Source: Solea solea (Eukaryota > Chordata > Actinopteri > Pleuronectiformes > Soleidae). Taken from it: a stretch of 64,000 bases of DNA. Below, in pieces: positions 24,631 to 35,715 of this stretch (its first letter is position 1; each line of letters begins with the position of its first letter). Under the pieces are notes generated by a model. It saw nothing but the letters and a program-made list of their open reading frames with translations, had not been told where the DNA came from and made no database searches. Location: positions 10,827,738 through 10,891,737 of the forward strand of contig NC_081137.1 in NCBI RefSeq assembly GCF_958295425.1. Direction: 5' to 3'. The position numbers and the translations under genes were made by a program.

Positions 24631-27600
24631 CATGGCACTACCCTTTAATCATATTTTGCAGACTTGAGAGCGCTGAATCTCAGTCGGGAAATTTCTGGAC
24701 TTGACATGTCCAGCCAGTTTTGGACAAATACGTAGGACCAGAAGACTGAGTGGTTCAAAGGCTCTATAGTTTTTGCTCTAAATATAATATTTCTTCTTTT
24801 TCCCAATGAAGTGATTTTGGGGGGCTCAAAACATACATGAAACATTTTGTGAATACTGTTGTTATTACAAATGGCTCCCCTAAATCAGCCCCTGGGACTT
24901 GTTAGTCCTTGAGGTCCAAATGTTCGTAGGGATACTGTATAAGGTCAATGTGAGCAATCAATGTCTCTTGGAGAGGGTCTAAATCCAACAGGAATCCAAC
25001 AGCCATTTTTTTAATTGTGTGGTCTTTTTTGGCAATTTGTCGTCTAAACTCAAGGCAGATGAGATGCCCATACCACAGTAGCCACAGCAACCCAGATCAA
25101 AGGCAGATGAGGAGAGAATTACAACTTCCTCATCCGTCAGGTGTGCAGTCAGGACACATGCGAGAGTGAGAGAGTTATCTGGTTGGGTTATGTCACACTG
25201 GCTGGTCCAGCCTGAGTATGTGTGAAGTCAGTGTCAGTAAACAACCCAGGCAGTAATAGTCCGGGAAAGGTGAACACAAACTCATTGCAACAGCAGCTTA
25301 TAGTAACTGTACTGTAGACTTGTCTTGGCTCGGTTCGGACAGACAAACGTGACCCTTGTCATTCTCTAAGCAACTGTTTCTCCCCTTATCCACCATGGAG
25401 CCGCCACCTTCCAGAAAAAAGACATCAGAAATTCAAAGAGCGATCAGGAAATCTTTTGTGGTGGAAAACCTTCTCCACTTGACTCCTTGGTCTGAGATGA
25501 CTGCTGCCATTCTTGTGACTATTTTCCACATATGTAATAAACTCACCTGGATTACACCTGCAGAGGTAGGTGAAGAATTTTCATTACAAAATAAGTCACT
25601 TTTCTGGAAACCCTCTGCAGCCTCCACCCTGCCATGACTGCATATGTATGAGCAGGAAAGGGGCAGTTTGTCTATCGGCTGTAGTTTGTGTATCTGTTTG
25701 TACATATCATGCCATGTTTACAAGCACAAATGCTCACAGATTAACATCTGAAATGAGCACAAACAGTTTACTACATCTGCACCTGTATGTTTCTAATAGC
25801 CAATGCTACGGGACTGGATAAACTGTAAGCAACATACCATATTACTACAATTAGGACACAATCATAAAGCCAACAAAGACAACAATTAACTTTTTGATGA
25901 AACCAATATAATTCTTATCTTATATCATTTAAATAGCTCATTAACTTAATTCAATCTTCCCTTTTAATATCCTGTGATCCAAGAGTTCCCAACTCTCCAT
26001 GGTGAAGTCACATTAATGGATTCTCATTAATGTTTATTTAAAAATGTGCACGCCTGTGTGGAAATAAATTAAAATGGACAAAAGTGTCAAACTCTATGGA
26101 CCAAGCAACACAAAGTCTAAAACAAACAATTATTTATCAAGAAAGACCAGTGAGCATTATAACCCTAATCCTATGAACTAAGCAAAGCTCTGATGGGCAG
26201 TCTGTGCTTAGAAAGCACACCCTGATAACTGCAGCCTCTGCTGTGACACGTGACATGTGTGCAACATGGAAACGTCTCTTCTGTCTCCCAAAAGAGACGT
26301 GATCTGCAGTACGTCAATGAACAAGCCACATATGTCTCACATGGTGTATTGTGTTGATTTTACGGGAGGAAAACTGTGCACGATAAATCCCACTTAAACT
26401 GTACAGAAGTGGAAATGATGCTTGGCATGAAAACAAAGAATATTCAAAGATATGAAAAGCATTTCAGATTTTTGAATTAGTCACTGAAAGAATAAGCAAT
26501 TATGAACATTTGTTGGCTTTGTACTATTAGTATCATGCTTCCCAGCTACCCATACATATATTTTCTTTTTCATTAATCTTCGATATTGATGTTGCCACCC
26601 TGCGTTGTTTCAAAAAAACAGCACCAAGAATGAGTATAAATTGTTTGTTTCTCAAAGGTTATCTAAATTCTCACATTTTTCCCAACAAAAAGCTAAGGAG
26701 TTACTGAAACAATACTTTCTTATCTGCAGGAATTGGGTGAAATTTCTGCTTTGTCTCTCTTTTATTAGGCCTCATTCAACCTGTCCCAGTTGAGAACACA
26801 GCCTGAAGAGCTGCTTTGTGCTACAAGGATTTACTGCTACTGGTTGCTGTCAGTATCAGACTCATCTCTTTACCTTAACCCATCAAGTCTCGTTTACCAG
26901 CAGCAACAAACCATCGTTTCATCACTCACTGTGGCTTTCCTGAGGTGCTGCTCAAGAGCTTTATCTTATCATAGCCTGTGGCTTACTGTTCATCAGGCCC
27001 AGTGAGGACCAGGAAAGGCAATAACAGGATACTCCAGTCACCCAGAATTACAGTACAAATGTGCAAAAAAAGGAAAAAAAAGAAACCGTGCCTACGAGAG
27101 GAGGAGAGACCTTTATGGTAAAGGCCTTTATATTAACAGTCAAAAATCAAAGGATTTGCTCCTGCGTCCTCTCGGTTTCTGTCAAACTCTCAGCAAACCT
27201 CGTTGAGAAATCAAAGACATGTTCCACGCACTTAGTGTGACATCAACTCTTTCTTTATCTCTCTTAAAATAACACATACATATTTCATCTTCAAAGAGGG
27301 GGAAAAAAACAGAGTGAGTGTTTGGTGGCTCCCCAAAGAACAGCCACTGAACAAACAGAAGCACATCCCGTCTCCTGCACAACTTGAACATGCTTTATTC
27401 TCCCATTGCTGTTATAAGGAAGAGCAGGGAGGTGGCATTCAGAGAGAGACGGATGAAAATGGGTGATTGTAAGAAATGATTACTGAGCGATTTGAATCAT
27501 TTGATTTGAGGTAGATAGAGAAACCAGGACCAAGATGTCCATGCTGACTGGGACTGAAGCTAAAACATCTCAACCCGTGCACCAGTAATGTGAAATGTGA

Positions 27601-27782
27601 GCTCTAAGAAGGAACATTTCTGTTCCTCTAATCTTTTTCACAACTAGAAAGAAAAGGTGCTTCATGTTTCATTTGTGCACTTTGTATTTTTGAGTAAAGG
27701 CTCAGACCAGAGTGTCTGAGAAATACGCTGCCTTTTAATTTTTTGTCTGGAAAAAACAAAAACAAAAACATTATAAACTACT
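24631..27782. other. Intronic sequence, apparently unique
   Basis: No mobile element is recognised. One strong-looking minus-strand donor (CAG|GTGAGT, 25541-25549) occurs without a convincing exon upstream of it. Purine runs are present near 27065. No gene is called. Confidence 0.45.
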
Positions 27783-28078
27783 AGGAAGGACTCAGCCCTC
27801 CTGCATGAAGTTTGCATGTTCTCCCCGTGTATGTGTGGGTTTTCTCCGGGTTCTCCAGTTTCCTCCCACAAACATGCAATATGGGGATTAGGCAAATCGC
27901 ATAGGAGTGAGTGTGAGAGTGAATGGTTGTTTGTCTCTATATGTGGCCCTGTGATGAACTGGCAACCTGTCTGTTGTGTACCCCGCCTTTTTCGCCCTAT
28001 GTGCTGAGAGTGGCACCAGCACCCCCCCGACCCTCATGTGGAGGATAAAGCGGTAAAAGATGAGTGAGGAAGGACTCA
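27783..28078 (+). mobile_element. 5'-truncated teleost retroposon with 12-bp target duplication
   Basis: This is the same family as the element at 22207-22622, in the opposite orientation. It starts inside the element at GTTTGCATGTTCTCCCCGTG, so the tRNA-like head is missing, and it ends GAGGATAAAGCGGTAAAAG. Identical AGGAAGGACTCA copies flank it at 27783-27794 and 28067-28078. 5' truncation plus a target duplication is the signature of target-primed reverse transcription by LINE machinery. Confidence 0.85.
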
Positions 28079-31000
28079 ATACCAGTTTTTGTGTTTGATA
28101 CCGATACCAACATCACAACCTTGAATTCTCAAAGTACCGATATCATTCCGATACAGTCTTTCAATCTTTTAAATAACTCACAACTAAAATAAGTCATATT
28201 TGCTAATGCAAATACCACTTAGCCCCAAGTCTGCCAGCGACGCAGACACAATCTAAAAAAAAGGGGAACCAATCCTAAATTCCTGGCACACTTAACGCTA
28301 TGACAACAAAGAAATAACGTCGAGCAGCTTTGTGTCCACCCAACATGGCAGCTACCAAAGAGCTGCTGTTTCGATTCGTCTGTTGCTTCCGTTTCGAGCG
28401 ATTTGCTCCACGGAGCTCCCCTGAGCAAAAGTTGTTAGACGCCATTACTAGATATCCGTAGTTCAACACGCGTGGTAATTGACATGTTTTCTGTCGCTCT
28501 GCATGCGTCATCCTGATCATTGCTCTGATTTGTTTGTATCCAATTGTGTACAGAGGCATTTTCATCTCGGCCTGTTGCTCACACCTCTTGAAAGTGGGAG
28601 AACTACACCTTTTCTGGAATCCCACTCAAACTCAAATAAGATTGAGATGCAGTCTGGTGTTCGCCATGCTAATAATGACCTCGTCACATGATGATGGTGA
28701 TGGACATCTCTCTTTACAGCATGTTGTCTATACTTTTTGAGGCAAGACTGTATTCAATTGTATCCTGATCTCTGGTCCAGTCATTTTGGCCAGAATCAGA
28801 CTAATGTGATTCATGATTGTATTGGGTCATTTCTAAACCATACTACTTTAATTACAACAATTTATTTTTCGAAAATAAAGGACACCAAGAAGGTTGCTGG
28901 TTTGCATGGCTTCCTCCTGTGTATTCCAGCTTCCACACTCCATGTCAATCGCTTCAGCTCAAAGGATACATGGCGTAGCTAATAATTGTGATAGTGCACT
29001 CTCTGGTAAAAACAAAGCTTTCATGTTGGGTCTGAAGGTGGAACATTTTTATAAAGTGTGAAGCAAACGTGTGATGCTGCACCGTTGTGTCTCACTGGTG
29101 CAAAGTGGTGTGAGGAAATTTGCTGATCAGATGTGCAAAGTGCTGCTGAGGGGAAACTGTTTAAGTCTGATTACAATGTATACTGTGTCACTTGAGTAAA
29201 ACAGTGCCATCAGTCATCACATTCATGGGTTTATTCAAAATACTTGGCAGAGGGTTATAGATGTTTTATTTCTTTGCTAAGTAACTTCCCTTATGTTCTG
29301 CCACTATCAAATGTAATCACAACAATTACAGCATTGACTCTACCCCAGCACATTATTCTGTGATGCATATTATTCCTTGCAGCCATAAGCCTTTTCTCCA
29401 TTTCAATTAAAAAAAAACATGCACTGCTCTCAAAAAAAAAGAAAAAAAAAAGCTGCCTCAGGTAATACTTTTGTGGGGGGAAATCCACTGAAAAAGGACA
29501 AGACAGAAGATGAAGCTGCTGCACTCTTGGCACGTGTGTGTGTGTGTGTTTTGGATGAGGATTTGAAGGGAGGAGCAGTGAGGCAAGTCTTCAATGTCCT
29601 TGTGGAGCTGCATGAGCTGGTGCGTTCAGTGTATCCAGAGTGTCATTGTCTGTGCTCGGCTGCACCTGATTTGACTGTTTTAAGATATTATCAAGTTGTA
29701 ATATTGTAGGGAGCGCTGTGAGCCATACAGCAAATACATGCCAGGTTCTCCAGTTCATATACTGTACAATTCTAGGGTCAGTAGCGTTGCATCCTTCGGG
29801 AAGGAATTTAAATAAATATACAAAGAACACATAATTCAACACATAATAATCAATTAAAACAAAATACAAAATTGTGTGAGAATTATTGCACTCAAATAAA
29901 GTAGTAACACATGTTATTTCAGCCCTCTCTTCATTTGTACGGATATCAATGTTTACAATAAAAATGAATTGCACTTTATTGCTGTGGCCAAGTTATTGTT
30001 TGTTTAGAGTTTTTAAATCCCTTGAATTGACACTGAGGGAATTGTCTCCCCGAGGGAATATGATTGCATGTTATTGATGTGACATTTATTTCAAAAACGG
30101 TCGCAGCTGAGACTGTTTTCCTGCCAACAGGACCTTCCTCATACTGTATGTTCAAAGTGTCTGACAGACATGCTAATGTACATCCATACAGTGATGAAGT
30201 GCTAAAGTTTAAGTGATTTTTAATTGTTTTAATTCATTCGCTCACTTATGTCGATGGTGGGGGTGCATTTTTTTTTGTCAGAATTAGTTTCTGTTCCATA
30301 TCTTATTAGTATCTTATTCCAAATTCTGCTTTTATACCTGTTTCATCTGTGACTGACATGCATTTCAACCTATGGAGATATGTATTAGTGTGCACCTAAG
30401 CTAAAAACAAAGCAGCCGTGAATAATTCTGTGGAATGTGCCCGCCAACTGCAACACACTCATTTACTGTATAGACATACAGCTTGTATTTGCAGATCCAT
30501 ACCGTCAGAGACAGAGGGTCTCTAAATACGTTTTCTGTGCAAACACCTAAGGAATATTTTATTGTAATAAATCAAAAGGAACAAATCTAGTTTTAATGAA
30601 ATATTCACTCAAGCCTAAACCCGCTCAAATGCCAACTTAATATGTTAGCGAAGAGAAAAGAGCAATGATGCATTCTGAGCCTCAACTCAGCACGTAGAGT
30701 ATTTGCTGTGCTTCATGCCTCGGCGAGGACATTTAATGCGCCGGAACCATGAGCAGGACCTTTAACTTAAAGCAGTTGCAAGGTTCAAAGACAGTCGGCA
30801 GCAATATGGCTTCAACGCGCAAAAAATGCCAACGTGCGCTTTGACCTCTTTGTCGTGTCTTGTGTATCCATGCACATTAAATTTGAGAGTTGCTCCAAGA
30901 ACCGTGGACGACACCTGATATTTTCATCCAGGAGATGGGAGTTGGGCATGAGGTAGAGAGCTGGGAGAAATGTTTCTGAGGTTATCAAATGCAATACACT

Positions 31001-32578
31001 GTGCTTAAGGCGAACTGCAGCCACTCTTTCAAGTGAAGATACGAGAGGAGACATACAGTGGCTGTCTCAGAGTCTGGCAATATCTGACAGCCTTCCTTTG
31101 GAAGTCTCCTCTTTTTCCCTTTCTTCCACACTTGGAGGCATATAAATATACAATGAAAATGGTTACGAACCCACGCAGACGCAAACATGAGTACATGCAC
31201 TCACGCTGTCAGTCGGCTTCAGAAGTGAAATTATTCCATTTCTCTGGGGTCCTGTTAAGCTCTTACAAAGCCTCGGTGCGTACAGCAGGTAGATTGATTG
31301 TGACTTATTAACTGTGAGTGAGCCTAACAGAGTGCATTAAAACAAAAGGAAATGTGATATCCCCCAACCATCAAGTGCTTGTTAGAGCTTTAATCAAAGC
31401 CCTTCCAAATCTGCATACAGAGTAATGGTCATGAATTCCAAATGACATCTTGAAAAACAAGAGGAGACCACGCCAACAGTGCCGTGTTACACCAGAGGAC
31501 CCACAAGATATTTTACAGAAGTCTAGCTCACCAGCAGTGGTCTAAGAAATTGTCCTTGATAATTACAGCTCTGGCTTCATTGTCATTGCCATCTAAATCA
31601 TATTCTCCAAGGACTGTCGCACACAGGAAGAATCACTCAATTTTTTTTTTTAACGAGCTTCCTAAATGAGTCTAACGATTATAATTATCACAAACAAAAA
31701 TACCAATAACAAATTCACACTCAAGTGGCACAAAACAGCACCTGACCTCATTTTATCTTCAATACATGCTGCTTGAAACCATTTGCTCTTAAATAGCAGG
31801 TTGCCAGACAGCGATGAGGAGCAGCGTTGATGGCTGCACTTCTCTTTGCAGCTGTCTGAATATGACTGAGAGGTGTAAAACACAGCCATCATATCATTTG
31901 CTCTATTCAGGCACAAAGGTGTGAGGTGGGAGATAGCTGTTTCCATGGGCCGGCCCAGTGTGAAGTAGAAAGACAGACGGACCAAACTGACAATGATGAG
32001 GGTTTTTACACAAAAAAAGAAAGAAAAAGAAACAAAAAGTGACTCAGGGCTGGGTGACCGGGGCAAAAAGACTGCTCTAAACACACACATGTGCCATATG
32101 TAACCTGATTGTCCCTGGTTGGACCATTAGCATACTTGTACCCTGTCTCTCCTTTACCATTTAAGCCAATTAAATGTATAGTATGTGTGATTTTTGGTCT
32201 CATGTAATTGACGTTTGTGCCTCCTGTCGACTCAACTGAGGGCAGAGTGTATGAATTGGACTTTGTTGCTGTGGCCGAGTCTGAGGAGCAGTTTTTAAGG
32301 AGGTGAATCAACACTTTAAGACTCAGGATTGTCTGCCAGAGGAATATAATAAAAGCAGTGTCCACATATAAAGAGTATTTGAAAAATGTAGGCCTGAATA
32401 ACCGCAGGTTACATGTATCCAGTAAACCTGATGCGAGAAGCATCTGAGATGACAAAGGCCTTTGCAGACCAGACAAGTTTTTTCATGGAAATTAGTTTTA
32501 TTTTGTAGATTTATGACGGCTGCATTCTTATTCTAAACAGATGCTGAACAGTTTCCATAGGGATTCTTTCTTTTCAAG
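28079..32578. other. Intronic sequence with one possible decayed DNA element
   Basis: Phrases TTGATACCGATACCAAC and TACCGATATCATTCCGATAC (about 28098-28157) suggest the terminus of another DNA element. The following 28.2-28.6 kb is CpG-richer than its surroundings and may be its interior. The remainder to 32.5 kb looks unique, with A/T runs near 29407-29452 and a short (GT)n near 29535. Confidence 0.35.
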
Positions 32579-32659
32579 GAGGCGGACACCAGTGAAGACT
32601 GTTCACACACTGAGGTCTGTCGATTATCCAGAGCAGCTGGGACACTTTCAGACTTTCAG
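32579..32659 (+). other. Exon-like block, antisense to msi2 (hypothetical)
   Basis: These 81 bases are preceded by CTTTCTTTTCAAG (acceptor-like) and followed by a perfect CAG|GTAAGT donor (GTAAGT at 32660-32665). The phase-0 frame is open for 27 codons (starting EADTSEDCSHTEV), and a second frame is also open, so coding is not established. No known protein is recognised. It may be a lncRNA exon, a nested-gene exon or chance. Confidence 0.2.
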
Positions 32660-33597
32660 GTAAGTCGTGTTGCTGTTGAATGTTTTAAATGTAATTTTTC
32701 AGGGCTGTGAGCATCACAGAAAAATCAATTTATCACTATTGTACTGAGGTGGAGGCAGACTTTTCAAAACATGAGCATATATATGACTGAAACTAGCTGC
32801 GTCACTAGACGCCACCAAGGGTGAACATTTAAATGTTCTCCTGGCAAACACAACAATCTTCTCAAGCATAAAAAGCAGAATAGATGTGATTTGTATAATG
32901 AAATTGAAAGTTTATGTCATGACTTATCAAGTATGATGTCAGTGAGCACGCAAGTATGAGGTGAAGATGAAAAAAAAGATAAAGCTTTTTTTAAATACAC
33001 AACAGCTAAAGGTGAATTACTGCAGCAAACAAAAGAATGGGTGGAAAAAATAACCGGAACAAGCTGAGCTATCCACAACAAAGTTAATCAGGCTTGCCTG
33101 AAAACAACTGCAGCTTCAGTGGATGTCTAATTGGATTAAACCAAAACAGAGGATGTGTTTTGGGTGCTGTTGTTGTGATGGCTTGACCTCTAATGGCAGC
33201 CCTTTCTTTTAATTTCTTTGGCTTCCAAATCGGACTAAGACTAATGAGAACTGGCACATGTGACAAACAGAGGCCAGGCGCTTTTTCGAGAGAGTGACTT
33301 ATAAGTTAAACTGAGGGAGAATTGGTCAAGGTCATTCCAGGAGGCGACGCAGCTCCAGCAGCGTAAAACACACACACAAATCACAGAGTGTCTGGCCTGT
33401 CGCTCGCTTCCCCAGGGGACATTTAACCCACCTATGATGACCTTTCCAGACAAAGAGAGCTGTCAGTCACTTCGGAGTTTTATGTGACAACGTAGCTGCC
33501 ACGACAGGTGATGACACATTTTAAATGACAAACGCCTTGATGCTGTTGAGGAGAGTTACAAGCGGGATGGAGAAAGGTTCATGTCTTCATCGGGCAG
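32660..33597. other. Intronic sequence between two exon-like blocks
   Basis: No repeat is recognised. It would be the intron if the flanking plus-strand blocks are real. Confidence 0.3.
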
Positions 33598-33690
33598 GAG
33601 ACTCGTTTCTACTCTTCAAACCCCTTGAAAAGGATTTCTATACCGACGACAGAGACACCGCGACAGCATGGATGCATATGCAATGCAGCT
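33598..33690 (+). other. Second exon-like block, antisense to msi2 (hypothetical)
   Basis: These 93 bases lie between TTCATCGGGCAG and GCT|GTGAGT. The phase-0 frame is open for 31 codons and would join in frame with the block at 32579-32659. Its acceptor tract is weak. It includes an ATGCATATGCAA word (33672-33683) close to the palindromic POU-dimer site. No protein family is recognised. Confidence 0.15.
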
Positions 33691-34811
33691 GTGAGTGACT
33701 CATTTAAATCTTAGGGACTATTATGACATATCATGGCTGAAAATGTTATGTTCAGTAATACAATTTCACAGCTTGACAACTCAAAACACAAAAACAACTC
33801 AATTGACTCAAACAGCAGCTGAGCTAGTTGGTTTTATGCTAACGTCCTGTGACACACAGTGCATATAAAGTGTGTCCAAACATAAATAAGGCATAAATAA
33901 ATGATGAATTAATTACATAAATGTTGATGTTTTCCCAACACATCATAGATGACAGAGGTTGCCGTGGGAATGATTGCACTTCCAGTTGACTCGCATACAG
34001 ACTATGTGAAAATGTGGCATAATGATAATCTTCTTCATACTGCAGCAGTTGATGCCCCTAACTCTATGTTAGTGTTATATTCTTGCCATGTTACATGTTA
34101 ACAAAGTGCTGAAAACAGTTTAGTAAACAAAGAGAGGCCAGTGACAACTGCTCATATGACTGACACACGGTAAAGACGGCAGAAAGAGACGTCAAGTGTT
34201 ATTTTGTTGATACCTTCATACAAATGAAATAAAAATGAATACCTTTGAGTACAACAAGAATACTTGACCCAAGAATAATGTCATACCCCTAATGTTAGTG
34301 GCTTCCCTGTTCCAAGTCTGTTCTGCTGTAATCAGCTGTCACACTCCATTACACAAAGTAAACATGAGAGAAACTAAATTTTGATTATTCTCTGCTTAAT
34401 ACTTAACACACACACACACACACACACACACATATTATGGATAAAATAAATTTAATGCGATTAGTTCAGCCTGAGCTGTGAAATGAAAGGAAAAATGCAG
34501 TTTCGAAAGAATAAGTTAGACCTCTTCATGACCCGAGCAGAGAGTCATGTCTTTTGTTTCAGTGTCAGTTTTACTGCGCCATCAAGCCAATAATGCATTT
34601 TTGAAAATGCCTCGGCGAGATGCATGAAATTGTTGGAGCAGACAGACACAGACCACTCTGTAGTGTCACTATCATGAGATGTCATAACTTCTGTGGCCAT
34701 GATGGTTATCTTCAAAATGATTTGTCTCTTGTTTCACTATTTTTCCAAACATGACTGTCAAATTGCCGAGCCGCTCGCACATCGGCAGAAATGCCTCCAT
34801 ATTTACTCGGG
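33691..34811. other. Intronic sequence, mostly unique
   Basis: Apart from a (CA)n tract the sequence is AT-rich. The part at about 34550-34810 lacks repeats and could be conserved non-coding DNA. No gene is visible. Confidence 0.4.
34407..34432. repeat. (CA)13 microsatellite
   Basis: This is an uninterrupted CA dinucleotide run. Confidence 0.97.
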
Positions 34812-34940
34812 GTGTGTGCAATTAACTGTAAGTGTGTGTTTGTAGGTCAGAGTTTTAAGCAAAGCCTAACATCTGAGAGGCTTTGAGCCATCAATGACTA
34901 ATGTGTCAGTCTGTCACAGTCAAGGACCCGCCATATGGTG
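34812..34940 (+). repeat. Diverged block, partner of 18571-18690
   Basis: It contains ATCTGAGAGGC (34871), TCAATGACTAAT (34891) and CCGCCATAT (34928) in the same order and nearly the same spacing as the block 16 kb away, plus a shared GTGTG...TTAACT...TTTGTAG lead-in. Both are on the plus strand. Confidence 0.55.
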
Positions 34941-35229
34941 CCAGTGCCCCCCATTTAAACTAATGTGAGGGCTGGGGGAAACAGCACAGCTTAATACTTA
35001 CTAAGGCAATGTGTATGCAGAGGGGACACACATGTTAAGTAGCTTTCCCAATCAGTCATTGGCCATTTTTGCAATTAAGAATTGATTAACCGTGAAAGAT
35101 TCAGACTTACAAAGTGCATCTTTTTTCAACACAGAAACAACACAAGCAGTTTTTTTATTGCAAAACTGATTAATGAAAGCCATCCGCTAAATAACAACCT
35201 GCAAAGTGATGGGAACATATATTCTTAAT

Positions 35230-35400
35230 ATGGTTTATATAGCTCTTTTCTAGTCTTGATGTCCACTCAAAGCTGCTTTACACTACAGTTTTGCCATTCA
35301 CTCATTGACACCCATTCACTCACACACTCGTACAGCAAATCGATGTGCAGCACATTTTTTTAATCACACATCTTTCATACTGATTCAGGGTACCAGCCAG
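35230..35400 (-). mobile_element. SINE fragment (AGACCATTTA-tail family)
   Basis: It matches the tail half of the SINE at 24375 (TATATAGCTCTTTTCTAG, GCTTTACACTACAGTTTTGC). The tRNA-like head with boxes A and B is missing. Confidence 0.65.
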
Positions 35401-35574
35401 GATGTTGTGCTGCTTTTAACTTCTCATCTGATCAATAAGTTAACATGTAATGTATATATGACGTGTTCTGGCGACATCTTCAGGCTTTAGCTACTTTCCA
35501 TTGAAAGTAGTTGTAGCCTGGTTCAGCCCTCAGGACGTTTTTCGCTACATGTTTGTACGTTTTCTCTCTGTCAA

Positions 35575-35715
35575 TGAACAGTTAACCTCAAAAATTAAAA
35601 GACGGATTTGGATGGAATTTTCTAGGGATGCAGGCTATGTAGAATGGAAGAAATGATTGGATTTTGGTGGTGATGAGGGGAAACTGAGTGGCCTTGGTGG
35701 AGATATGGTGGAGAT
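35575..35715. mobile_element. Fragment of an interspersed teleost repeat
   Basis: Phrases GACGGATTTGGATGGAATTT and GATTGGATTTTGGTGGTGAT belong to a common fish repeat I recognise but cannot classify. Neither end is defined. Confidence 0.4.

Noticed and set aside
25541..25705. Possible minus-strand exon ending at CAG|GTGAGT
   Set aside because: The nearest good acceptor leaves only an 11-nt exon, and the longer open frame lacks an acceptor and any Musashi similarity.
32006..32476. 156-codon open frame on the minus strand
   Set aside because: No recognisable motif, no conserved neighbours and no splice context; consistent with chance in a long intron.
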